Source: JAVBSC01 sp031547305
Lineage (GTDB): Bacteria > Desulfobacterota > Desulfovibrionia > Desulfovibrionales > Desulfovibrionaceae
Direction of reading: 5' to 3'
Assembly: GCA_031547305.1 (NCBI GenBank)
Contig: JAVBSC010000017.1
Coordinates: 1 to 43,338, forward strand
Length of the DNA stretch: 43,338 bases
Position numbers and translations under genes: made by a program. The notes beneath the pieces were generated by a model, which worked only from the letters and a program-made list of their open reading frames with translations, had not been told where the DNA came from and did no database searches. This document shows, in pieces, positions 17,285 through 26,314 of the stretch; position 1 is the stretch's first letter; each line of letters opens with the position of its first letter.

Positions 17285-18019
17285 ATGAAAAGAAAATGTC
17301 TGACAGATATGGAAAAAAACAAGCCCGGTGCCGGATCTTTCTGGCGCCGGGTTTGTTTTTTGGGAATTGTCGTCTTTGCGTTGTTTGCGGCGGCGTTGGT
17401 CATTCCCGGACTGCTCACAGCGCCGCGAATTGAGGACGAGGTTGGGGCGGACTTGGCGGAAATTCCCGTTTACGTGCTGGATAACGGCGCGCACACGGAT
17501 TTGGCCCTGCCTGGCGTAAATGAATTTTGGGACTGGACCGGAGCTTTTCCGGAGCCGGATTCTCTGGCCGGCCGGCCAGGGCCGCTTCTGGTGATCTTCG
17601 GTTGGGGCCAGCGCGAATTTTATCTGCGCACAAAGAACTGGGCGGACATCAAACCTGGGCTGTTGTGGAACAGCCTGTGGGGCGCTCCGGCCGCCCTGCA
17701 CGTGGATTATGCCAGAGGCATATTGAAGGAAGGACCGGACTGCCGCAAGCTGCTCCTGACCAAAGCGCAATACCGGCGGCTGTGCGCCTTCATCCTGCGG
17801 CATGCGCAAACGGGCGGGCGGGGAAAGCCTTTGCGCATAGACTCCCCCGGCTACGGTGAGTCTGACGCTTTTTATGAGGCCAAAGGCAGCTTCAGCCTGC
17901 TGAACACCTGCAACACCTGGACTGCCCGCGCCCTGCGCCGGGCCGGGCAAAAATCCCCGCTCTGGACTATTTTTCCTTGTTTCGTGATGTATCATCTGCC
18001 CGGAAATTCAACCCATTAA
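17285..18019 (+). CDS. DUF2459 (TIGR02117-type) membrane-anchored protein
   Basis: 244 residues from the ATG at 17285; an ATG at 17309 is equally possible, and neither has an ideal Shine-Dalgarno. An N-terminal membrane helix (about residues 22-45) is followed by a periplasmic domain with DNGAHTDLALP, FGWGQREFYLRT and a late NTCNTWTARALR segment. These match the DUF2459 family, sometimes found near urease genes, with unknown biochemical function. The His, Cys and Asn/Thr positions hint at an NlpC-like papain fold, which is a guess. It lies between secF and pyrB on the same strand. Confidence 0.72.
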   Translation: MKRKCLTDMEKNKPGAGSFWRRVCFLGIVVFALFAAALVIPGLLTAPRIEDEVGADLAEIPVYVLDNGAHTDLALPGVNEFWDWTGAFPEPDSLAGRPGPLLVIFGWGQREFYLRTKNWADIKPGLLWNSLWGAPAALHVDYARGILKEGPDCRKLLLTKAQYRRLCAFILRHAQTGGRGKPLRIDSPGYGESDAFYEAKGSFSLLNTCNTWTARALRRAGQKSPLWTIFPCFVMYHLPGNSTH

Positions 18020-18030
18020 ATGCTTCTTTT

Positions 18031-18058
18031 TTAACCGCAATCCTGGTATGCTTATAGG
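18031..18058 (+). promoter_or_regulatory. Weak candidate promoter upstream of pyrB
   Basis: TTAACC (18031-18036), a 16-base spacer and TATAGG (18053-18058), each with four of six consensus matches. No attenuator or PyrR-type leader is visible. Confidence 0.25.
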
Positions 18059-18092
18059 GCTCAAGCAGCCTGAACCCGGAGTCGCAACTTTT

Positions 18093-19055
18093 ATGGACAA
18101 AAAATTTTTCTGGTCGCACAAGGACTTGCTGGACGTAACGGATTTGTCCACAGCGGAAATAGAGTATCTGCTGAACACAGCCGAACAATTTGACGAGATC
18201 AACACCAGAGCGGTTAAAAAAGTGCCTACCCTGCGCGGTAAGGGGGTGGTGCTTTTTTTTGCCGAAGCCAGCACGCGGACCAAGACCTCCTTTGACATGG
18301 CCGGAAAACGCCTGTCAGCGGATACCTTTTCCCTGGCTAAAAGCGGCAGCAGCCTGAGCAAGGGCGAAAGCCTCAAGGATACGGTTCTCACCCTGCAAGC
18401 CATGCGGCCGGATATCATCGTCATCCGGCATTCCTCCAGCGGAGCCTCCCAGTTTGCGGCGGAGCGCCTGGGCTGCTCGGTGGTCAACGGCGGGGACGGC
18501 TGGCACGCCCATCCCACCCAGGCCCTTTTGGACGCCTACACCTTGCGCAAAGTCTGGAACCGCCGGATGGCCGGCAAAACTCTGCTCATCATGGGGGATC
18601 TGGCGCACAGCCGGGTGGCCCGCTCCAACGTGCAGCTCTGGCACAAACTGGGCGTGAAAGTAAGAATGTTCGCCCCGCGCACCCTCTGGCCAGCCGGAGC
18701 CGAGCACTGGCCGGCCGAATTATATGGGGATCTGGATAAAGCCATTAAGGGCGTTGACGCGGTCATGTGCCTGCGTCTGCAACTGGAGCGCCAGCAGTCC
18801 GGACTGCTCCCGGATTTGTCCGAATACGCCGCCCGCTTCTGCCTGAACAAGAAACGCCTGACCCTGGCCGCGCCAAACGCCCCGGTGCTGCACCCCGGCC
18901 CGATCAATCGAGGCCTGGAAATATCCGCCGAGTTGGCTGACGCCGCCCAGAGCCGCATTCTGGACCAGGTTACCGCCGGGGTGGCGGTGCGCATGTCCGT
19001 GCTCTTCACGCTGGGCACCCGCAACGATAAAATAGACCAAGATCCGGAGAATTGA
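18093..19055 (+). CDS. pyrB: PyrB, aspartate carbamoyltransferase catalytic subunit
   Basis: 320 residues from the ATG at 18093 (GGAG upstream); an ATG at 18048 would add an unsupported 15 residues. The carbamoyl-phosphate motif STRTKTSF is at 60-67, K90 lies in LSKGES, HPTQ is at 140-143 and HPGPINRG is near the C-terminus. It condenses carbamoyl phosphate with aspartate in pyrimidine synthesis. No regulatory pyrI lies nearby. pyrC follows after 6 bases, the frequent pyrBC pairing. Confidence 0.94.
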   Translation: MDKKFFWSHKDLLDVTDLSTAEIEYLLNTAEQFDEINTRAVKKVPTLRGKGVVLFFAEASTRTKTSFDMAGKRLSADTFSLAKSGSSLSKGESLKDTVLTLQAMRPDIIVIRHSSSGASQFAAERLGCSVVNGGDGWHAHPTQALLDAYTLRKVWNRRMAGKTLLIMGDLAHSRVARSNVQLWHKLGVKVRMFAPRTLWPAGAEHWPAELYGDLDKAIKGVDAVMCLRLQLERQQSGLLPDLSEYAARFCLNKKRLTLAAPNAPVLHPGPINRGLEISAELADAAQSRILDQVTAGVAVRMSVLFTLGTRNDKIDQDPEN

Positions 19056-19061
19056 AGATAT

Positions 19062-20351
19062 ATGGAACGCCTCACTTTTGCTGTAATCAAGGCGCGCCGG
19101 CCGGACGCCAGGCAGACTTCGGACCTGTTGGTCAAGGACGGCAAAATCGTCTGTCTCGGCCTCAGCGGCTCCTTTGAAATTCCCGCCGGCACGGAACTGG
19201 TGGACGCCGGAGGCGCGTTGCTGTTCCCCAGCCTTGTGGACGCCCACGTCCACCTGCGCGAGCCCGGTTACGAATACAAGGAAGACATCGCATCCGGACT
19301 GGCCGCGGCCGCGGCAGGCGGCTTTGGCGCGGTGCTTCCCATGGCCAACACCGACCCGATCAACGACAACGCGGCCACCACCCGCCTGATGCTGGAAAAA
19401 GCCCGCCTGGCCCATCCGGACGGCCCCAGGATTTATCCGGTTGGCGCGCTCACCGTTGGGCTTGAGGGCGCGGAGCTCGCCCCCCTGGGCGAGTTGGCGG
19501 AAGCCGGCTGCGCCGCTTTTTCCAACGACGGCAAGCCGGTGCCGAATTCGGAAATCTTCCGCCGGGCCGTGGAGTACGCTTCCGTGTGGAACAAGGTGGT
19601 CATAGACCACTGCGAGGATCCTTATCTGGCTAAAGGCAGCCAGATGAACGAAGGGGCCGCGAGCGGCCTGATGGGCCTGAAGGGGCAGAGCTGCGTGGCC
19701 GAGTCCCTGCACGTGGCCAGGGACATTCTGCTCTCCGAGTACCTGGATCTGCCCATCCACCTGGCCCACATAAGCTGCCGCCAGTCCGTGGAGCTGATCC
19801 GCTGGGCCAAGTCCAGAAACGTCAAAATCACGGCGGAAACCTGCCCGCACTACCTGTTGCTGGATGAAAGCGCCCTGGCCGGCTACAACACTTACGCCAA
19901 GGTCTGCCCGCCCCTGCGCTCCCCGGACGACGTGGCCGCCGTGCGCGCGGCCCTGGCCGACGGCGCTCTGGACATGCTGGTCACGGATCACGCCCCGCAC
20001 GCCCCGCACGAGAAAGAAGTGCCCCTGGACGAAGCCCCCAACGGATTCATCGGGCTGCAAAGCGCCCTGCCCCTTACTTACGGGCTGACGCGCGACGGCC
20101 TGATCAGCGAAACCAGGTTGGAAGAGCTTTGGCTGCACGCCCCGGCCCGCATTTTCAATCTGCCGGTCAATACATTCAAGGCCGGCGACCCGGCGGACTT
20201 TTTCCTGTTTGATCCGGCCCAAGACTGGGTGCTGGATCGCGAAGCCATTTTGTCTAAAACTTATGTAACGCCCTGGCTGGGGCAAACCATGCGCGGCAAG
20301 GTCCAGGCGCATTGGATGTCCGGCAGGCTCATTGCCGGCGGCCCGGCCTGA
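19062..20351 (+). CDS. pyrC: PyrC, dihydroorotase (class I-like)
   Basis: 429 residues of the amidohydrolase superfamily. The zinc motif DAHVHLREPG includes H62 and H64, a second metal-site region follows, and the catalytic DHAPH lies at 309-313. Length and the REPG sequence fit the roughly 420-residue dihydroorotase class that often pairs with PyrB in bacteria. It forms dihydroorotate from carbamoyl-aspartate. All catalytic motifs are retained, so it need not be an inactive PyrC-like partner. It is co-transcribed with pyrB. Confidence 0.94.
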   Translation: MERLTFAVIKARRPDARQTSDLLVKDGKIVCLGLSGSFEIPAGTELVDAGGALLFPSLVDAHVHLREPGYEYKEDIASGLAAAAAGGFGAVLPMANTDPINDNAATTRLMLEKARLAHPDGPRIYPVGALTVGLEGAELAPLGELAEAGCAAFSNDGKPVPNSEIFRRAVEYASVWNKVVIDHCEDPYLAKGSQMNEGAASGLMGLKGQSCVAESLHVARDILLSEYLDLPIHLAHISCRQSVELIRWAKSRNVKITAETCPHYLLLDESALAGYNTYAKVCPPLRSPDDVAAVRAALADGALDMLVTDHAPHAPHEKEVPLDEAPNGFIGLQSALPLTYGLTRDGLISETRLEELWLHAPARIFNLPVNTFKAGDPADFFLFDPAQDWVLDREAILSKTYVTPWLGQTMRGKVQAHWMSGRLIAGGPA

Positions 20352-20382
20352 GGCGGCTGAGTTGTTATAACCCTGTTTCTGT

Positions 20383-20534
20383 TTAGAGCATCTTATTTTT
20401 GAAATTATCCTTTTTGGATTTTTGGTGTTATCATAGCGCGGTCTCGTCATATAGGTAAATTGCAAGATATAAACACCACGCTTTGCGGGCGCCCTGGGCG
20501 TTCGCCGGGCAATTTCACTTTGAAACTGCTCTAA
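20383..20534. mobile_element. MITE-like element with terminal inverted repeats
   Basis: The ends are inverted copies: TTAGAGCA at 20383-20390 and TGCTCTAA at 20527-20534 match perfectly. The match continues imperfectly inward over 28 bases, sharing TGAAATT and CC. The element is 152 bases, has no coding potential, and fills the gap between pyrC and the next gene, ending 12 bases before that gene's ATG. No target-site duplication is clear. A structured intergenic repeat (REP-like) is the alternative. Confidence 0.45.
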
Positions 20535-20546
20535 GGGGGATTCAAG

Positions 20547-21884
20547 ATGCCGCAGCCTTCCTTCAAGGATGCCGTCACCGTATGCAAAACCATCATGCGC
20601 AACGGGTTTGACGCGTATGTGATTAACGCCAAGCTCCAAAGCCTGCTGATTGAAAGAACCGGCCGCATGGAAATAGACCTGGCCTGCGAAGCCCCGCAGG
20701 AGGAACTGTCCCGCGTGTTCCAGAGCCTGGAGCCGGGCGGCGGCGAAGGACTCATCGGAATACTCAAGGATAACGGGACCGTCTACCGTTTTTATCCCAC
20801 GGATACGGCGGAATCCTCCCACCCGGACAACGCCCTGCGCAGGCTCACTCCGAACATGCAAAAGCGCCTGCGGGAACTGGGGCTTCTGCACCATACCCAT
20901 CTGGATACCTTCCTGCCCGGCGGGTCCGCCAATACACCGGAGTCCGAATTCTTCGACTTCCAGTCCGGCAATGTGCAGCTTAAAGGCCTGCCGGACGTGG
21001 CCCTCAGGCACGACTATCTTCTGGGCATAAAAGCCCTGCGCTACGCGGCCAACTTTGACCTGGGCATCGAGCAGAACACCTGGCTGGCCATTATCCGCGC
21101 CGCCCAGCGCATCATAGACTATGTGCCGGCCAATCTGATCATGGACGAGTGGCGCAAAGTGGAAGCGGAAAGCATGTGGAAGTTCGCCCGGCTCCTTTTT
21201 GACTGCCAGCTCATGCACGGGCTGCTGCCGGAAGTGGCCGCCCTCTCCGTGGTGCCGCACGCCCGCAAGGACAACGACTCCAAGGAATCCGTGCTGGATC
21301 ACACCCTGCGGAGCATGCGCCATTACCCGGAAGACGGCTTTACCTATGACTGGTACGGCACTTTTGCCATGCTTTTCCACCAGGTAGGCATGCTGTACAC
21401 GGCGGAATTCCATAATGAGTGGACTTTTTACCAGCACCACCGGGTCAGCGCCAAGGTCACCCGCAAAATCCTGCGCCGTCTGCGCCTTCCGCCGGAAGAC
21501 ATCGACCTGATCTGCCACCTGGTGCTGCATAACATGCGCTTTCACTTCATGCTTACGGACAAGGGCATTCGCCGCTTCAAGGCCCTGGACGAATACCCGC
21601 GCCTGATCGCCATGGCCCGGGCGGATATCAAGGCCGGGGGCGACAATTACACCGCCTTCAACCACAACATGAAGTATCTGACCCGCGCGGAAACGCCGGA
21701 GCAGATGCTGGAGCCGCTGCTGAACGGCAACGAGATTATGGAGCACACCGGCCTTACCCCCGGCCCGCATGTGGGCCTTATCCGCGAAGCCCTGCTCAAG
21801 GCCCAGGTGGCCGGGGAGGTGAACAACGGGGTTGAGGCCGTGGTTTTTGTGACCAATTACGCCAAAGATATGACCACAAGGTAG
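20547..21884 (+). CDS. Degenerate CCA-adding-enzyme/poly(A)-polymerase-like protein with altered HD domain
   Basis: 445 residues. The N-terminal layout follows tRNA nucleotidyltransferases, but key residues are gone. The GGxVRD loop is replaced by INAKLQS (26-32), and the metal-binding DxD is E42-I43-D44 in MEIDLACEAPQE. Further on, VLDHTL (H252) and LFHQVG (H278-Q279) recall an HD phosphohydrolase in which the HD doublet has become HQ. A C-terminal PGPHVGLIREALLKAQ segment again resembles the CCA-enzyme tail. I infer a non-catalytic or repurposed relative, perhaps RNA-binding. It has GGGGG seven bases before the ATG and a 4-base gap to the next gene. Confidence 0.75.
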   Translation: MPQPSFKDAVTVCKTIMRNGFDAYVINAKLQSLLIERTGRMEIDLACEAPQEELSRVFQSLEPGGGEGLIGILKDNGTVYRFYPTDTAESSHPDNALRRLTPNMQKRLRELGLLHHTHLDTFLPGGSANTPESEFFDFQSGNVQLKGLPDVALRHDYLLGIKALRYAANFDLGIEQNTWLAIIRAAQRIIDYVPANLIMDEWRKVEAESMWKFARLLFDCQLMHGLLPEVAALSVVPHARKDNDSKESVLDHTLRSMRHYPEDGFTYDWYGTFAMLFHQVGMLYTAEFHNEWTFYQHHRVSAKVTRKILRRLRLPPEDIDLICHLVLHNMRFHFMLTDKGIRRFKALDEYPRLIAMARADIKAGGDNYTAFNHNMKYLTRAETPEQMLEPLLNGNEIMEHTGLTPGPHVGLIREALLKAQVAGEVNNGVEAVVFVTNYAKDMTTR

Positions 21885-21888
21885 AAAA

Positions 21889-22752
21889 ATGAATATCGGA
21901 TACATCGGTCTGGGCCTGATGGGCAAATCCTGCGCCCGCAACCTGCTTAAAGCCGGCCACGCCATGTTTGTCTGGGCGCGGCGGCCAAACTCCGTGGCCG
22001 ATCTGGCCGCGGAGGGCATGCAAATCTGTGCCGGCCCGGCGGAATTGGCCTCCAAGGTTGACATGGTGTTCACCAACGTCACCAACACCCCGGACGTGGA
22101 GCAGGTGCTTCTGGGGCCGGACGGCGTAAACAAGGGGGCCAGGCCAGGCCTTATCGCCGTGGATATGAGCACCATTTCCGCCACGGCCACCCGGCGCATG
22201 GCCGCGGAACTGGCCAAATCCGGCGTGGAGCTTGTGGATGCCCCTGTTTCCGGCGGCACGGCCGGCGCGGCACAGGGCACTTTGACCATCATGGTCGGGG
22301 CGTCCCCGGAAACCTTTGAGCGCATCAAACCGGTGCTGGCCTGCATGGGCAAGAGCGTCACCAGGATAGGCGACACCGGGTCCGGCCAGGTGGCCAAAAG
22401 CTGCAACCAGATCATGATCACCGGCAGCATCGCGGCCGTGGCCGAGGCATTTAAATTCGCCCAGGCCAACCGGGTGGATCTTAATCCGGTGCGCGAAGCC
22501 CTGCTGGGCGGCTTTGCCGGCGGCAAAATTCTGGAGCTGCACGGCCGGCGCATGATTGACAAAGACTTCAAACCTGGGTTTAAAGCCCAACTGCACCTGA
22601 AGGACATGGAGATCGTGGCCCAGGTGGCCGAAGAGTTGGGTCTGATTATGCCCGTGACCGGCCTGGGTACGGATTTGCTCCGCCAGACCGTGGCCAACGG
22701 CCATACGGAGGAGGATTCCTCCATTATGGCTGAAACCATTGATAAATTGTAA
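21889..22752 (+). CDS. Beta-hydroxyacid dehydrogenase (3-hydroxyisobutyrate / tartronate-semialdehyde reductase family)
   Basis: 287 residues. The NAD(P)-binding Rossmann motif is IGYIGLGLMG, the substrate motif is DAPVSGGTAGAAQGTL, and the catalytic lysine is K170 in GSGQVAKSCNQ. These define the HIBADH family. The arginines after strand beta-2 (WARRPNS) suggest NADP rather than NAD. The substrate is not predictable; GlxR/GarR-like or succinic-semialdehyde-reductase activities are possible. It lies 4 bases after the degenerate nucleotidyltransferase gene, so they are likely co-transcribed. Confidence 0.88.
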   Translation: MNIGYIGLGLMGKSCARNLLKAGHAMFVWARRPNSVADLAAEGMQICAGPAELASKVDMVFTNVTNTPDVEQVLLGPDGVNKGARPGLIAVDMSTISATATRRMAAELAKSGVELVDAPVSGGTAGAAQGTLTIMVGASPETFERIKPVLACMGKSVTRIGDTGSGQVAKSCNQIMITGSIAAVAEAFKFAQANRVDLNPVREALLGGFAGGKILELHGRRMIDKDFKPGFKAQLHLKDMEIVAQVAEELGLIMPVTGLGTDLLRQTVANGHTEEDSSIMAETIDKL

Positions 22753-22873
22753 GTCCGTTCCCCAGAGGACTGTCCCACGAACCGGATGGGATCGAAAAAG
22801 GCCAGGATTCCCGCTTTTGCCGACAGCCGCAATACTTGCAAGACCACTTCCTAAAAAAATGGATTAAGAATAA

Positions 22874-24529
22874 ATGCGCGCCAAACAGCAACTTGAAGAA
22901 AAACTTAAACAGATACTTAAAGAATTGAATATGACCTGGCCGGAAAAAGCCGTGCTGGAGCCGCCGAAAGATAAAAAATTCGGGGATCTGGCGGCCAACC
23001 TGGCTCTGGTTCTGGCCAAAGAAGCCGGCAAAAATCCCAGGGACCTGGCCGCCGCGCTGGCGGACAAGCTGCGCTGTGACGATTCCCTGATCGCCGATGT
23101 GTCTGTGGCCGGGCCGGGTTTTCTGAACGTGCGCTTCAGCCCGGACTTCTGGCGGGAAGAAATCCGCCTGGTGGAGGAAAAAGGCGCGGATTACGGCAGA
23201 AACGATTCCGGCAACCGCAAAAGAGTGCAGGTGGAGTATGTTTCCGCCAACCCCACCGGTCCTTTGCACATCGGGCACGGCCGGGGCGCGGCCATAGGGG
23301 ATTCCCTGGCCCGCATCCTGCGTTTTTCCGGCTACGATGTGGAAACGGAATATTACATAAACGACGCCGGCCGGCAGATGCGTCTGCTGGGGCTGTCCGT
23401 CTGGCTGCGGGCCAGGGAGCTCAAAAATCTTCCGGTAAGCTGGCCGGAAGACTGGTACAAGGGCGCGTATATCGTGGAAATCGCCAAAGAACTGCTGGCC
23501 GCGCGGCCGGGGCTTTTGGACCTTCCGGAGGAACAAAGCCAGGACATCTGCTTTGAATACGCCATGCAAACCATTTTTGACGGCATCAAGCGGGACTTGA
23601 AGGATTTTCGCGTCAGCCACGAACGCTGGTTTTCCGAGCGCTCCCTGGTGGACTCCGGAGCCGTGGCGCGCGGCTTTGAAATGCTGAAAAAGTCAGGGTA
23701 CAGTTACGAAAAAGACGGAGCCTTATGGTTCCGCACTACGGCGCTTGGGGACGATCTGGACCGGGTGCTCAAAAAATCCGACGGCAGCCTTACCTACTTC
23801 GCTTCGGACATCGCCTACCACAACAACAAATTCGAGCGCGGCTTCGAACTGGTGGTGGATATCTGGGGCGCGGACCATCACGGCTACATCCCGCGCATGC
23901 GGGCCGCCGTTGAGGCTCTGGGCAAGCCCAGGGAAAGCTTTGAGGTTGTGCTTGTCCAACTGGTCAACCTGCTCAAGGCCGGAGAACAGGTGGCTATGTC
24001 CACACGGGCCGGGCAGTTTGAAACCCTGGCCGATGTGATCATGGAAGTCGGCGCGGACGCGGCGCGCTTTATGTTTTTGTCCCGCAAGAGCGACAGCCCG
24101 CTGGATTTCGACCTGGATCTGGTCAAGCGGCGCACCCTGGACAACCCGGTCTATTATGTGCAGTACGCGCACGCCAGAGTATCTTCCGTGCTGCGCCGGG
24201 CGGCGGAGCGCGGCCTGAGCCTGCCGGAGCGCGCCACGGCCGAGTTGCTCGCTCTGCTCAAGGAAGAAGAGGAACTGGAGCTTCTGCGCATTCTGGACCG
24301 TTTTACGGATACCGTTTCCGGAGCGGCCCGGAATCTGGCCCCGCACCATGTCAGCTATTACTTGATGGAACTTTCCGGCGCGCTGCACAGCTACTATGCC
24401 GCGCATCAGGTGCTCGGCGCTGGAAGCGGGCAATTGAGCCTGGCCCGGCTGGCCTTGTTGCGGGCCGTTGGGCAAACCGTCAGAAACGGACTGGAACTTT
24501 TGGGCGTGGAAGCGCCGGAAAGCATGTAA
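22874..24529 (+). CDS. argS: ArgS, arginyl-tRNA synthetase
   Basis: 551 residues, a normal length for a bacterial class I ArgRS. It has an N-terminal tRNA-recognition (Add-1) domain (1-95), the HIGH motif at 132-135 (PTGPLHIGHGRG) and an MSTRAG motif at 375-380 in place of KMSKS, as in many ArgRS. A DALR anticodon-binding domain at the C-terminus ends in LELLGVEAPESM. It charges tRNA-Arg in the cytoplasm. The ATG at 22874 has only a weak Shine-Dalgarno. The SPOR gene follows after 21 bases. Confidence 0.97.
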   Translation: MRAKQQLEEKLKQILKELNMTWPEKAVLEPPKDKKFGDLAANLALVLAKEAGKNPRDLAAALADKLRCDDSLIADVSVAGPGFLNVRFSPDFWREEIRLVEEKGADYGRNDSGNRKRVQVEYVSANPTGPLHIGHGRGAAIGDSLARILRFSGYDVETEYYINDAGRQMRLLGLSVWLRARELKNLPVSWPEDWYKGAYIVEIAKELLAARPGLLDLPEEQSQDICFEYAMQTIFDGIKRDLKDFRVSHERWFSERSLVDSGAVARGFEMLKKSGYSYEKDGALWFRTTALGDDLDRVLKKSDGSLTYFASDIAYHNNKFERGFELVVDIWGADHHGYIPRMRAAVEALGKPRESFEVVLVQLVNLLKAGEQVAMSTRAGQFETLADVIMEVGADAARFMFLSRKSDSPLDFDLDLVKRRTLDNPVYYVQYAHARVSSVLRRAAERGLSLPERATAELLALLKEEEELELLRILDRFTDTVSGAARNLAPHHVSYYLMELSGALHSYYAAHQVLGAGSGQLSLARLALLRAVGQTVRNGLELLGVEAPESM

Positions 24530-24550
24530 ATTCAGGATATACGGCAAATC

Positions 24551-25381
24551 ATGTCAAACCAAGGCAACGGCGCGCCTCGGCCCACGCAGCAGCAAGGGGG
24601 GGCCGGCCCCCAGAAAACCAAAAGAATCCTCACTTTCAGGCTGAGCGTTCCGGCGTTTTTGGCCGCTTTGACAGTGCTTATTCTTGGCCTGACCTGGATT
24701 TTCATCCTGGGCGTGATCATCGGCCGGGGCCAGAACCCGGAAGAAAAAGTGCCCGGCCTGGCAAGCCTGGTATCGCGGCCGGCAACTCTTGAGCAGGCCG
24801 CTCCGGCGCCGTCCGCGGCTCAAAAAGGCGCTCCGGCGGCTCCGCCCCGGGCCTCGGCGCCAGCGGAAAAAACAGCCCCGTATACGGATCAGCCCAAGGC
24901 TGAACATCCGAATAACGAGATAATACGGACAGAGGATCTGCAATACCGCGACCAGCTCAAGGGCAAGCCCGCAGCGACGGCCAAACCGGCCCAGGCAACG
25001 CCGCCGGCCAAGCCTAAGGAGACGCCGCCCCCGGCCAAAGAGGCCCAGGCCGCTAAAACCGTTGCATCCTCTGAGCAGCCAAAAACGCCGTCCAAGCCGG
25101 AACCGGCCGCGCCAAAGACCCCCCCGAAAGAAATTTTTGACTATGAATACCAGGTAGCGGCTTTTAAAGAAGAATCGCAGGCCGCCAACATGAACGGAAA
25201 GCTGCGCGCTTCCGGCCTGAAAACAAGGGTGGAGAAGGAAAACGTCAACAACAAGCCCTGGTTCAAAGTGGTGGTGTCTTTTAAAGGCAGCCCGGAAGAC
25301 ACGCGTATTCTCAGAACCCAGTTGGCCGCGCACGGCATAAACCAAGTTATCATGCGTCAGAAGACGCCGGCAAAGCAATAG
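24551..25381 (+). CDS. SPOR-domain membrane protein
   Basis: 276 residues. A short cytoplasmic N-terminus and one membrane helix (33-57, VPAFLAALTVLILGL onward) are followed by a Pro/Ala/Lys-rich linker of about 130 residues. A C-terminal SPOR domain begins at YEYQVAAFKEESQA and ends near INQVIMR. SPOR domains bind septal peptidoglycan lacking stem peptides, so the protein likely acts in division or cell-wall remodelling, like FtsN. The linker is low-complexity. It lies downstream of argS, a pairing I recall from other deltaproteobacteria. Confidence 0.9.
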   Translation: MSNQGNGAPRPTQQQGGAGPQKTKRILTFRLSVPAFLAALTVLILGLTWIFILGVIIGRGQNPEEKVPGLASLVSRPATLEQAAPAPSAAQKGAPAAPPRASAPAEKTAPYTDQPKAEHPNNEIIRTEDLQYRDQLKGKPAATAKPAQATPPAKPKETPPPAKEAQAAKTVASSEQPKTPSKPEPAAPKTPPKEIFDYEYQVAAFKEESQAANMNGKLRASGLKTRVEKENVNNKPWFKVVVSFKGSPEDTRILRTQLAAHGINQVIMRQKTPAKQ

Positions 25382-25434
25382 AAACTGCATTGAAAATTTG
25401 AATTATTTTATATTGATTACAAGAGATTTGGCCA

Positions 25435-25462
25435 TTGTCTTATTTTGAATATTTGCTAAAGT
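25435..25462 (+). promoter_or_regulatory. Candidate promoter of the mla operon
   Basis: TTGTCT (25435-25440), a 16-base spacer and TAAAGT (25457-25462), each with four of six consensus matches, lie in the AT-rich gap before mlaE. The mlaE start has no visible Shine-Dalgarno and follows an AT-rich unstructured leader. Confidence 0.3.
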
Positions 25463-25509
25463 CAGGAAATGCGCGGCGCTATCGAGGCGCTCTTTTAATT
25501 TAAAACATT

Positions 25510-26307
25510 ATGGATAAAAACGCACTAACCGCCCTTCCGGAAGCTCTCGGACGTCCGGCCGTCCTGCTCATAAAAGAGATGGGGGCTATGGCCCTGTTCT
25601 TCTTGCAGGCCTTGCGCAACGTCGTCGGCAAGAGGCAGTTGCCTAAAATATTGCGCCAGGTTTATATAATCGGCGCGCAATCGTTTTTTCTGATTGCCCT
25701 GATCGGAATTTTCACCGGCATGGTGCTGGGATTGCAGGGGTATTACACCTTGATCAAATTCGGGTCCGAAGGCCTTTTGGGAGCGGCCGTGGCCCTGAGC
25801 CTGATCCGCGAGCTTGGCCCGGCCCTGACCGCCATAATGATCACCGGCAGGGCAGGCTCCGCCATGGCCGCGGAAATAGGTGTAATGCGCATCTCCGACC
25901 AGATCGACGCTCTGGAGGTGATGGACATCAATCCCTTTGCCTACCTGGTTTCCCCCAGGCTCACGGCCTCGCTGATAGCCTTCCCTCTGCTCACCTCCAT
26001 ATTCGACGTGATCGGCATAATCGGCGGCTACCTGACCGGAGTGGCCATGCTGGGCATAAACGCCGGAGTTTATTTTTACCGCATTGAAAGCAGCGTGGTC
26101 TGGACGGACGTATCCGGCGGGTTTGTAAAGTCTGTGGTTTTCGCCGTCATTGTGGCCACGGTGAGCTGCTACCAGGGGTATTTCACCCATATGCGGCGCG
26201 ACAGCGTGGGCCCGGAAGCGGTGAGCAACTCCACCACTTCCGCTGTGGTGTTATCCTGCATTTTAATCCTGGTGAGCGATTACATGCTCACTTCTTTCCT
26301 GTTGTAG
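25510..26307 (+). CDS. mlaE: MlaE, ABC permease of the phospholipid-trafficking system
   Basis: 265 residues with an amphipathic N-terminus and about five membrane helices. The MlaE family pattern is present: TGMVLGLQGYYTL, then RELGPALTAIMITGRAGSAMAAEIG, then MRISDQIDALEVM. It forms the inner-membrane channel with MlaF and MlaD, moving phospholipids between membranes to keep outer-membrane lipid asymmetry. It is the first gene of mlaEFDCA; mlaF begins 7 bases after its stop. Confidence 0.93.
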   Translation: MDKNALTALPEALGRPAVLLIKEMGAMALFFLQALRNVVGKRQLPKILRQVYIIGAQSFFLIALIGIFTGMVLGLQGYYTLIKFGSEGLLGAAVALSLIRELGPALTAIMITGRAGSAMAAEIGVMRISDQIDALEVMDINPFAYLVSPRLTASLIAFPLLTSIFDVIGIIGGYLTGVAMLGINAGVYFYRIESSVVWTDVSGGFVKSVVFAVIVATVSCYQGYFTHMRRDSVGPEAVSNSTTSAVVLSCILILVSDYMLTSFLL

Positions 26308-26314
26308 GGCGGCC

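Noticed and set aside
18720..22847. A 1375-codon open frame on the minus strand across pyrB, pyrC and two further genes
   Set aside because: It is antisense to well-identified genes, shows low-complexity composition and no domain, and arises from GC-rich third-position bias.
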